A stretch of 36,033 bases of DNA from a virus, in the IMG/VR virus record IMGVR_UViG_3300027763_000134, positions 1 to 36,033 of that record; one strand, 5' to 3'. Shown here piece by piece: positions 22,225-31,400 of this stretch (the stretch's first letter is position 1; each line of letters opens with the position of its first letter). The notes under the pieces are model-generated. The model worked only from the letters and a program-made list of their open reading frames with translations. It made no database searches and was not told the DNA's origin. The position numbers and the translations under genes are program-made.

Positions 22225-25200
22225 ATGAAAGCAGAAATCTTAAAAATCGCTGGTGTTAAGAATGAGAAAGAATTCTACAAGAAGTATCCTTCTGAAGAAG
22301 CCTTTATGAAAGTACATGGCAAAGAGTTTAAAAAAGCTAAACTTGGTAAAGCCATAGCTCCCAAAGCACAAGATGGTATAGGTTCTTATACAGGAGGAGA
22401 AAATGTATATAATCCTCAACCTCTCAACTTTCAAAATGCCTATGATTCTTACGATCTTCAAATGACAGGTTCTACAAATGCCCAAAGACAAGCTCAAGCA
22501 CAAGCTGCACAACAAGCTCAACAAGCTGCAAAAAAACCTGCTGCTGGTGGAGGTGGGGGTGGTATGGATGTTTCTAAAATCATGGGAATGATTGGTAGTG
22601 GTGAAGGAGGGATGGATGCTAGTGCTCTAGCAGGAATGGCTAAAAAAGGTAAGAAAGTTCCTAAAGGACAAACTGGTCTTGGATTAAATAGTCCTGCAGG
22701 TGGAACTATGACAGGAATGCAAGCAGCACAAACAAATCCATATATGTATGGAACACTTCCTCCATTAGATGCTTCTGGACAAACTCCTATGTTAAATCCA
22801 AACCAAAATCCTCCAATGTTAGATCCTATGTATGCAGGAACTTTACAGCAACAAATTGCAGGATCTGGAAATCTTCCTAAAAAAGATCCTATGGATGCAA
22901 TCTCTAAATATACAGGTCTTGCAGGAAAAGTGTATGGGGGTATTAAAAAACTAAAAGCAGAAAAAGAAGCAAGAAAGTCAGCAGAACAACAAGCTTCTGT
23001 AAGTGATCTTAGTTTACAAGCAGCTCTGTCACAACCAGAACAAAAAAGACGTATGTATGATAGACCAGATGATCCATATAAAGTAATACAACCAGGACAA
23101 CTTAATGATCCTCAAGGAAGAAATACAAATATTCTTAAGGCACAAGATGGTATGCAGATAGGTGGTAATCAAACAGAGATACAGAACATGTATAATCCTG
23201 GAGACATCTATCAAGATCTTGGATTTGAACCATTGAGTGATTCTGAAATAGTAAAACAATACAGAGCTGGTGGACTTATACATAGAATGCAAACTGGAGG
23301 TGGTATGACTGCATTAGATTTTGGTAATGCAGGTAGTGGAATACCAGCTCCTTCTTGGGCAACTGTAGGAAATGCAGGACAAATGATTGGACAAGGTGTA
23401 ACAGGAAATAATGCAGGTGGTGAAGTGGGTGCTGATATAGGTGGAACAGCTGGTGGAGCTATAGGAATGGCTGTAGGAGGACCTGCAGGAAAAGCTATAG
23501 GTCAAGCAATTGGACAAACTGTTGGAGCTATTGGTGGAGGACTATTAGATAGAAATCCAATGAAAATGGAAAAGGCTCAAAATAGAACAAAACGTAATGT
23601 ACAAACAGCAGCAATGTATTCTATGGGACAAGGATTACAATCTCAATATTCTGCTCATGTAAGAAACGGTGGAGATATTCCTTATGCAGAAGATGGATGG
23701 GTGAGCAATGATTGGTTGCCACAAGTGATTACACAGTTTGGTGAACATAAGGTGAGTGATCTATTAAAACCTGATCCTATGATGGATACATTGAGAACTG
23801 GTGGACGTGTTACACAGAACAATATGTATCCTCAAGATCAATATGCTTTTGGTGGTTCTCTTAAAACTACATGGGGTGGATATGCTGAACCTATTTCAAA
23901 TAATCCTCATGATGATAGTGAGACTGTTATGTTCAGAGGTCTTCCTGGTATGGGTGCACATAGTGAATCTGATGGTAATGGGCATACAGGAATAGGTGTA
24001 GATTATGGTAATGATATTCATGATAGCTATACAGATTATGCAGAATTTGGTTCTAAAAATGCTCCTGCAAAAGTTGAAGTAGAAAAACGTGAACCTGCTA
24101 TAGAGATGAAAGATCCTCAAACAGGGGAAAAGAATATGTTAGTATTTGGTGATCTTATAATGCCTAAACAGTTTCTTAGTAAGATTGATCTCAAAGCTGA
24201 AACAAGTAAAGCTGTAAGAGAAAGTATGCAGAACAAGAAGTTTAAAAACTATATTGCTGATGTTGCACATCAAGAGAATAAATTAAACAAGCTTATAGAA
24301 AAATCAACAAAAAAGCTAAACAATCTCAAATCATTCACTCCAACAGATCTATTAGAAATGAATTCATTTAAGGCAAATTTATATGGAGCAAATAAAGATC
24401 TTGAAAGGTATTCTCAAATAAAAAGAAATGCTGCTGGTGTACAAACTGCACTTCATGATACAGCTAATGAACATGGTGTTGATGTAGTTGCTCTTGCTAA
24501 AGGTAAAATTAAAATAGATAAACAAGCACAAAAAGAAATGGCTAAATACGGTAAAGAAATATTCAAAGCACAAGATGGAACAAATCTTCCTGCATTAAAA
24601 CAAGAAGATTATGAATACTTGAAGAAGCTTTACGATGAGGCTAAGACACAAAAAAAGGGTGATAAGGTACTTAAGTTTCAACAAGAGTTCCATAGACTTG
24701 CTCCAGAATTTGCAAAAAAAGTGATAGGTAGAGAACCTCTTACAACTAAAGGTAAGAAGGAAAAGCTTACAACTGCAGATCTTGCTTCTAATGAAGATGA
24801 AATATTTGGCCAAAGAACAGAACAATACATGTCTCAATTAGATAAGGCTCCAAGATTTAAAGGAAAGGTTACAGCTCCTACTGCTGTAGACTACCCAGAA
24901 ACAACTAGCCCAACTACTACACTTGCTGTACAACCTCTTAAGCAAGATCCTTGGATGACTGCACTTAATCAACTTGCTCCTTATTTAAGACCTAGTGATA
25001 CAGACTATAATGTAGATCTTTATCCTGAGATGATGGCTGCAGGAATGAATCAAGTGGAACCAGTGTTTGCTCAAGGATACCAACCTCAACTATTAACACC
25101 ATATGACATTTCTTATCAGGATCAATTGAATGAAATAACTGCACAAGCAAGAGCTGCAGAAAGAATGGCTGGACAAAACCCTGCAGCTGCTGCATCTATA

Positions 25201-25665
25201 TTAGCAACAGCAAGTGGTGAGAAGAATAAAGTGTTAGGAGAACAGTTTAGACAAAACCAAGCTCAAAGAATGGGTGTGTACAATCAGAACATTGCTACAT
25301 TGAACGATGCTCAACTTAAGAACCTTGGAATATATGCTGATCAAGCTGCTAAACAATCTCAAGCAAGATCTAATACAAAAGCCCAAGCAATGGAAATAGA
25401 AAAATCTATGTCTGATAAGATTGCTAAGAACAAGTCAGAAAATAATGCTCTCCAAATATATGAAAATCTTTACAACTATAGATTTGGTAAATCTGGTAGA
25501 GCACAGAATTACAATCCTCTAGCACAGTTTGATATTTCTGCAGATGGTAAAGTGTCTGCTCAAGCTGCTCCTGAAGGATATGAATATGAAACAATTCTTA
25601 AAAAGAAAAAGAAAGAAGAGACTGCTAGAAATGGTTCTATCGTAAGAGCTCTTAAAAACTTCTAA
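22225..25665 (+). CDS. Large Gly-rich virion/cargo protein (1146 aa)
   Basis: The N-terminal helical segment (EFYKKYPSEEAFMKVHG, near residues 13-29) is followed by a Gln/Ala-rich and poly-Gly region. Residues ~393-445 form a glycine-zipper-like hydrophobic stretch (GGTAGGAIGMAVGGPAGKAI, then GQAIGQTVGAIGGGLL) that could insert into a membrane. The KAQDG motif appears three times (residues 47-51, 305-309, 781-785), with related GGLIHRMQTG and GGDIPYAEDG. The middle has FRGLPGMGAHSESDGNGHTG and VFGDLIMPKQF, and a long helical region follows. The C-terminal ~250 residues are helical and Gln/Ala-rich (EITAQARAAERMAGQNPAAA). This layout fits an ejected internal or cargo protein. No enzyme motif is visible. 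The next gene starts 86 bases downstream behind a promoter-like site. Confidence 0.7.
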   Translation: MKAEILKIAGVKNEKEFYKKYPSEEAFMKVHGKEFKKAKLGKAIAPKAQDGIGSYTGGENVYNPQPLNFQNAYDSYDLQMTGSTNAQRQAQAQAAQQAQQAAKKPAAGGGGGGMDVSKIMGMIGSGEGGMDASALAGMAKKGKKVPKGQTGLGLNSPAGGTMTGMQAAQTNPYMYGTLPPLDASGQTPMLNPNQNPPMLDPMYAGTLQQQIAGSGNLPKKDPMDAISKYTGLAGKVYGGIKKLKAEKEARKSAEQQASVSDLSLQAALSQPEQKRRMYDRPDDPYKVIQPGQLNDPQGRNTNILKAQDGMQIGGNQTEIQNMYNPGDIYQDLGFEPLSDSEIVKQYRAGGLIHRMQTGGGMTALDFGNAGSGIPAPSWATVGNAGQMIGQGVTGNNAGGEVGADIGGTAGGAIGMAVGGPAGKAIGQAIGQTVGAIGGGLLDRNPMKMEKAQNRTKRNVQTAAMYSMGQGLQSQYSAHVRNGGDIPYAEDGWVSNDWLPQVITQFGEHKVSDLLKPDPMMDTLRTGGRVTQNNMYPQDQYAFGGSLKTTWGGYAEPISNNPHDDSETVMFRGLPGMGAHSESDGNGHTGIGVDYGNDIHDSYTDYAEFGSKNAPAKVEVEKREPAIEMKDPQTGEKNMLVFGDLIMPKQFLSKIDLKAETSKAVRESMQNKKFKNYIADVAHQENKLNKLIEKSTKKLNNLKSFTPTDLLEMNSFKANLYGANKDLERYSQIKRNAAGVQTALHDTANEHGVDVVALAKGKIKIDKQAQKEMAKYGKEIFKAQDGTNLPALKQEDYEYLKKLYDEAKTQKKGDKVLKFQQEFHRLAPEFAKKVIGREPLTTKGKKEKLTTADLASNEDEIFGQRTEQYMSQLDKAPRFKGKVTAPTAVDYPETTSPTTTLAVQPLKQDPWMTALNQLAPYLRPSDTDYNVDLYPEMMAAGMNQVEPVFAQGYQPQLLTPYDISYQDQLNEITAQARAAERMAGQNPAAAASILATASGEKNKVLGEQFRQNQAQRMGVYNQNIATLNDAQLKNLGIYADQAAKQSQARSNTKAQAMEIEKSMSDKIAKNKSENNALQIYENLYNYRFGKSGRAQNYNPLAQFDISADGKVSAQAAPEGYEYETILKKKKKEETARNGSIVRALKNF

Positions 25666-25705
25666 TTATTCTAATTACACAAGATTACCGAAAGTTGTTA
25701 CATCC

Positions 25706-25737
25706 TTTGGTAGTTATAATATTTTAAATTACATTTG
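25706..25737 (+). promoter_or_regulatory. Bacteroidota-type promoter upstream of the 894-residue virion gene
   Basis: TTTG at 25706-25709 and TACATTTG at 25730-25737 are separated by 20 bases. The second box is a perfect TAnnTTTG and lies 14 bases before the ATG at 25752. The spacing equals that of the site at 8701-8732. It occupies the second-largest intergenic gap. Just upstream, TACCGAA (25686-25692) and TTTGGTA (25706-25712) can pair with one G-T wobble, overlapping the -33 box, so a small hairpin may matter here. Confidence 0.7.
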
Positions 25738-25751
25738 TTAATAAACTTAAT

Positions 25752-28436
25752 ATGGCTTCATATACTGACGCAATAACACAATTTAATCCCTATGTATCAA
25801 CACTTCCTGTTGAGGCAATGGTAAAGGTGGGTATGCAAAAGCAAGCTCAATATGAGCAAGGTGTTCAAAAGGTACAGCAAAGTATTGACAACATTGCTGG
25901 TATGGACGTGTTGAAAGACGTAGATAAAAACTATCTACAAACAAAACTCAATGAGCTTGGGAACAATTTGAAATATGTAGCAGCAGGAGATTTCTCAAAC
26001 TTCCAATTAGTGAATTCTGTATCTGGAATGGCTAAACAAATTGGTAGAGATGAAACTGTTCAGAATGCTGTAAGCTCTACAGCTAAATATAGAAAGCAAG
26101 TTGGTATAATGGAAGCTAAAAAGAAAGAAGGTAAATCTGATGTAGCTAATGAAGATCTTTTTTCAACACAAGCTAGTAAGTGGATGAATGATAACACTGC
26201 AGGATCATCTTTTTCTGCAGAATATGTTCCTTATACAGATGTATTTAAAAAACTTGGAGAGATTGCTAAATCTGTAGGAGAAGATTCTACAATAGTTCAA
26301 CAGCTATTTAAAACAGATGCTAATGGAAACCCACTTGTTATAAATGGAAAGTTACAATACAATGATGTAATGGCTGAAACTCTTCTTAAAGGAAAAGATA
26401 AAGATAAAATATTAAATGCTTTTCAATCTGGACTAGATTCTAATGATTATAGACAATTAAGTATTACAGGAAGATATAAATTAAAAGGAAGAACTACAGA
26501 TGAATTACATTCAATGATAGATGAAGGATTTAATGAATATCAGAAATCAGCATTGTTACAGAAGAAATATCTACAAGATAAAATCTTAGAACTTAAAACA
26601 AAAAAAGGTGATCCAGAAGTAATAAATAAACTAAGAGAAAGAGTTGTTTCATTAGACGAGAGTATTAATAAAAGAAAAGAATCTATTGAGGGATTAAAAT
26701 CTTCAGATGATGATGTTATTAGGAGTAGCATATACACAAATAATTATTTAGATAGTATAGCTAATTCAATGGCTACAAAAGAAACTTATACAAAGTATTC
26801 TAAGAATCCTGCTGTAGAGGTGATGATGGATAGAGATAAGTTTAAACTTGATGTACGAAAGGCTCAACTTGATGAAGAAAAATTTAGATATCAGCAAAGA
26901 CATGACACTGATGAAATGAATCTTAAAAGATGGACAGAGTTGTTTAAAGCAGGACTTGTTGATGAGAATGGAAAACCTACAGGCGCAGGACTTTATACAG
27001 GAGCAGCTAGAGATCTTGGAATAGATGATCAAAAAGATCCAACATATTTTGAAAATTCCTTCTTACAAGGAATGAAAGATGACTCTGATGCACAATTTAA
27101 ACTTTATGAAAAAGTTGCAATAGCTGACTGGATGGCAACAAATGCTGGTAGAGGACTTACAGAAGATCAAATGAAGCAACAAATAGCAACCTTTGCAAAG
27201 AAAACAGGACATTCTTATAATGATTATATTGTTTTACAAGGACAAAAGGCCACAGAAAAATGGAACAATTCAAAAGGAGAATTTTTAGGGGCTGAGTATT
27301 CACAAGATTTTAGAAACATAAATGATATTGGAAAGAGATTGGGAGTGAGTAAAAGAAAGATGGAGCTTGAACAACAATATATTAATTCTAATGCTGTAGG
27401 ATTTACACCAGTAGATTTTTCTAAAGTGAATGTTGCTCCTATAAATGTATTGTTGGCTACTGGACAAGGGGTGAATAAAGTTACACTTAGTAAGAGCGAT
27501 ATGGTGGATGTTGCAAAATATTATTATCATTATGGAGATGCTGCTATTCCACGTTTTGTTAATTCAGATCTTGTAAAAAGTCAAGCTGAGTCTGCAAAAA
27601 ATAATTTGATAAAAAAATATGGAGAGGTTGGATTTAATCAAATACTTAGACAAACAAGATCACAAGTACAAGGTGGGTTTGGAGGTCAAAATATGATAGG
27701 TATGATAACTAGTGCAACTCCTACAAAATATAATCCATCTATACAAGGTTTGATGAATATAATGGGTCAACAAAATTATACAGAAAGTGCCAAGTTGAAA
27801 GAGCAATATTATAAAGGAATTAGTGAAGTGGGAACTCCCAAAGGAATTCCTTTATATAAAGATAAGCCTGAACAGATGAAACATCTTGCTACATCATTAA
27901 GTAGTATAGCAAGTGACTATAAAGATATTGATAGTGAGTATGAAACAATTGCTAAACTTGCAAATGATGAAAAAGCACAATTTCAAATCAATGTAACTCC
28001 TGCAACAAGTAGATATGGAAAGAATTCTTATGAATTACAGTTTACAGATGCACAAGGAGTTGTTACATTAAAACCTATTAAAGAAAAAGACTATCAACTA
28101 TTAACAGGAAAACAAGCACCTTCTTTATTTGTAAATGAAATTGAATCTACAATAAATGCATCTCCTTATGGTTCTACAAATCTTGCTAATCCTTATACAG
28201 CCGATGATGCATATTCTACAGCATTTATAAAAGACTACCAAACTAATACAAAACAATATAATGTAGCAATTGATTTTGTTAAAGGGAGTGGTGGATATTT
28301 TCCTAAACTTTATGTACAACAAGGAGATGATTGGAAACTATTTCCTTATAATGTTCCTATATCTGATCAATCTGCTGCTAATTTTGCATCTCAGGTTGAT
28401 GATGTTTTTATAAAATCATTAATAAAAAGTAAATAA
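25752..28436 (+). CDS. Virion structural protein of the crAss-like cargo region (894 aa)
   Basis: The N-terminus (FNPYVSTLPVEAMVKVGMQK, then AQYEQGVQKVQQSIDNIAGM, KDVDKNYLQTKLNELG and GDFSNFQL) is a strongly patterned helical domain. I associate it with large virion proteins encoded next to the giant polyprotein in crAss-like and similar Bacteroidota phages. Residues ~245-320 and 370-400 are charged helices that may form coiled coils. The C-terminal quarter looks more beta-rich (YGKNSYELQFTDAQGVVTLK, then GGYFPKLYVQQGDDWKLFPY). There are no membrane segments and no catalytic motifs. It ends three bases before the next ATG, so it is co-transcribed with the giant gene from the promoter-like site at 25706. 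A packaged or ejected structural role is inferred from context. Confidence 0.75.
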   Translation: MASYTDAITQFNPYVSTLPVEAMVKVGMQKQAQYEQGVQKVQQSIDNIAGMDVLKDVDKNYLQTKLNELGNNLKYVAAGDFSNFQLVNSVSGMAKQIGRDETVQNAVSSTAKYRKQVGIMEAKKKEGKSDVANEDLFSTQASKWMNDNTAGSSFSAEYVPYTDVFKKLGEIAKSVGEDSTIVQQLFKTDANGNPLVINGKLQYNDVMAETLLKGKDKDKILNAFQSGLDSNDYRQLSITGRYKLKGRTTDELHSMIDEGFNEYQKSALLQKKYLQDKILELKTKKGDPEVINKLRERVVSLDESINKRKESIEGLKSSDDDVIRSSIYTNNYLDSIANSMATKETYTKYSKNPAVEVMMDRDKFKLDVRKAQLDEEKFRYQQRHDTDEMNLKRWTELFKAGLVDENGKPTGAGLYTGAARDLGIDDQKDPTYFENSFLQGMKDDSDAQFKLYEKVAIADWMATNAGRGLTEDQMKQQIATFAKKTGHSYNDYIVLQGQKATEKWNNSKGEFLGAEYSQDFRNINDIGKRLGVSKRKMELEQQYINSNAVGFTPVDFSKVNVAPINVLLATGQGVNKVTLSKSDMVDVAKYYYHYGDAAIPRFVNSDLVKSQAESAKNNLIKKYGEVGFNQILRQTRSQVQGGFGGQNMIGMITSATPTKYNPSIQGLMNIMGQQNYTESAKLKEQYYKGISEVGTPKGIPLYKDKPEQMKHLATSLSSIASDYKDIDSEYETIAKLANDEKAQFQINVTPATSRYGKNSYELQFTDAQGVVTLKPIKEKDYQLLTGKQAPSLFVNEIESTINASPYGSTNLANPYTADDAYSTAFIKDYQTNTKQYNVAIDFVKGSGGYFPKLYVQQGDDWKLFPYNVPISDQSAANFASQVDDVFIKSLIKSK

Positions 28437-28439
28437 TAT

Positions 28440-31400
28440 ATGCCAGAAGAAATAAAACCAGTGAATCAACCAGGATATTTACCCTCTTTGGTTCCTGATT
28501 ATGCATCACAACTAAGTTCTACTAGTGGACCAATAGATGCTTATGACTTAATGTCTTCTAGACTAGCAGCATTAGAAAAACCTGCTGGAGCATATTTTAC
28601 AAACACTCCTGCAACAGCACTACCTGGAACTGGTAGATATGAAAAGATATTTCCTGGAGAGAACATGGAAGAGATATATGCTCAAGGACAGGGTTGGGGA
28701 TCTAAGATGGTAAGTGGTGTTGGTAAAGGTATTGCCACCACAGGTACTACTTTTTTACAATCTACTGTTGGGCTTATTAATGGACTTGGTCAGTGGTATA
28801 ATGATGGTAGAGCAGCTTCATTTTATGATAATGATTTTAATAGAAAGCTCGATGAGTTTAATAAAGAATTAGAAGACTCTCTTCCTAACTATTACACTGA
28901 AGCTGAAAAAAGTGCTGATTGGTATTCTCCAAAAAAACTATTTACAGCAAACTTTTTATGGGATGGTATTGTAAAAAACTTGGGATTTGCTGCAGGAGCT
29001 GCATTATCTGGACAAGTGTTTTCAGCAGGACTGTTAGCAACATCTAAAGGATTGAGTTCAATTCCAGGTCTTGCTAAATTGTTTTCTATGGGGAAAGCAG
29101 GTGAGGCACTAGCTGCTACAGAAGAAGCATTGGTAGCAACAAATAAAGCAGCTGAGACTTATGGAAAGGTGAAGAGTCTTTCTGATAAATTTTTAGGTCA
29201 ATATAATTTATTAAATAAAGGACAACGAGCAGTAGTTGCAGGACTTTCTACAACAGGAGAAGCAGGTTTTGAAGCATATGGAAATCTTAATCAATTTAGA
29301 AATAACTTGATAGAAGAATATAAAAATGCAAATGGAGGAATGCTTCCTAGGGGAGAAGATCTTGAGAGAATTAATGCTCAGGCTGATAATGTAGGAAACT
29401 CATCATTTCTTTTAAATACAGTGTTGCTCACTGCTACAAACTATATACAATTTCCAAAAATATTAGGAAGTTCTTATAAAGCAGAGAAAGGAATCATCAA
29501 TGGTCTTACAAGAGAAATTGGAGACATTGCAACAGATGCTACAGGAAAATTTATTGCAAAGCCTGCTAGATTTGGAAAACTAATTTCTGCAGTGGATAAA
29601 ATAAGACCTTATACATTTTCTATTGCGGAAGGGTTTGAAGAAGGTTCTCAGTTTGCTATTCAAGTGGGAACACAAGATTATTATAATAAAAAATATAGAG
29701 GACAAGATAGTGATTGGTTAGGAAGTCTTGCTGAAGGGGTGGAAAAAACTATTGGAACAAATGAAGGAATGGAGAATGTTCTTATAGGAGGTCTATCTGG
29801 AGCATTGATGATGGCTAAAGGGAATTATAGAGAAGGTAAACAAAGAGCAAAAAATACAGCAGAAGCAATTGCTGAATTTAATAAATTCAAACTATCTGAC
29901 TTTACAAAAGACACTGTAGATTCAGTTGATAGAGGTATTGCTATACAGCAAGATAGAGAAGTTGCATTAAAACAAGGAGATGTACTTGAGAGTAAAGATC
30001 TTGAGAAAGACTATATAATCAACTACTTAACACCTCGTATTAAGTTTGGTAGAATGGATCTTGTGAAAAGTGACATCAATGATCTTAGAGCTCTTGCATC
30101 TACAGTGGATGGGTTTAATCAACTTGTTCAAGAAGGAAAAGCTCTTGCTGGAGATAAACCAGAAGCATTTCTAAAAAGACTTAATGGATTAGAATCTACA
30201 GCAGACAATATAAAATCTCTATATCAATCTTTAAATTTACGTTATGGAAATATAGTGAATGAAGATGGTACACTTGTATATACACCAGAAGTGATGGATA
30301 AGATGGTGTACGCAGCTACAAAGGTGGCTGATTATGATCAACGTATTCCTGAATTAACTTCTAAGTTGGTAGGAACTAACATAGACATACTATCTATATT
30401 CAATGAAGTGTTAGCTGGAAACACTGATAATTATAATAAATTAATTACAGATCTTGAAAGTGGTAATAGATTAGATAAGGAAGAGATGTTAGAAACATTA
30501 CAAGATGCAAATGAACTTAATCTTCGTAGAGAAAAATTCTTAAATGAATATAACGATCTTAAAAAGAATCCAGGAAAATATGTAGAAATAGAAAAACCTA
30601 AAATACAACCTAAGGATGTAGGAAGAATACTACCTATTAAAACAAAAGATGGAGATTTTGAATTTGAGATAGGAAAGGAGTATTATTCAGGAGCTCCTAT
30701 GAGAAGAAGTAAAGAAGGTACATACTATCAGGAGTTTTCTAAATTCACTGTTATAGGTGAGACACCAGAAGGCAAACTTATAATACAAGCCACTTCTTTA
30801 GATCCTAATATACAAGGACAAACTTATGAAGTTGAAAAGAGCTTTTTTGAGAAGCATCAAGTTGGAGAAGTGTCTGCTTTAGAAAAAAATCCTAATGCTA
30901 AATTTTATGTAGAAACTGCAGGTCAAATTTTTACATATCAATTAGGAGGTGGTAAATCTGTTGAAGGAACTATTAGATATAATCGTAAGACAGATAAGTT
31001 ACAATTTGTTTCTTTAGATGGAAAGAAGAAATTTAATGTAACTAGAGATCAGTTTAAAGCTAAGAAAGGATTTGACAAAGCTAAGATATATTCATCTGGA
31101 CAATTAACAGCAAGAGCAAAAGCTGCATTAGATGAAGAAGTGACAGCAGAAGAAATACAAGCTAGATATGATCAAAGAGATGAGATTATATCTGAGGTTT
31201 TTAAAACTGCCACTGAAAGATTAGAACAGATCAATAAAGATCTTGAAGGTGCTAAGAAAGAGATGGATAGAATTAATGAGGCCATTGAGAATCTTAGTAT
31301 GACAAAAGCTGGTGTTAAAAGAAAAGCTTTTGTAGGTGCTGCAAAGAAAACATTAAATGCACTAAATGAAGAGTATAAAAAAGTAGAAAGTATTGTAGCT

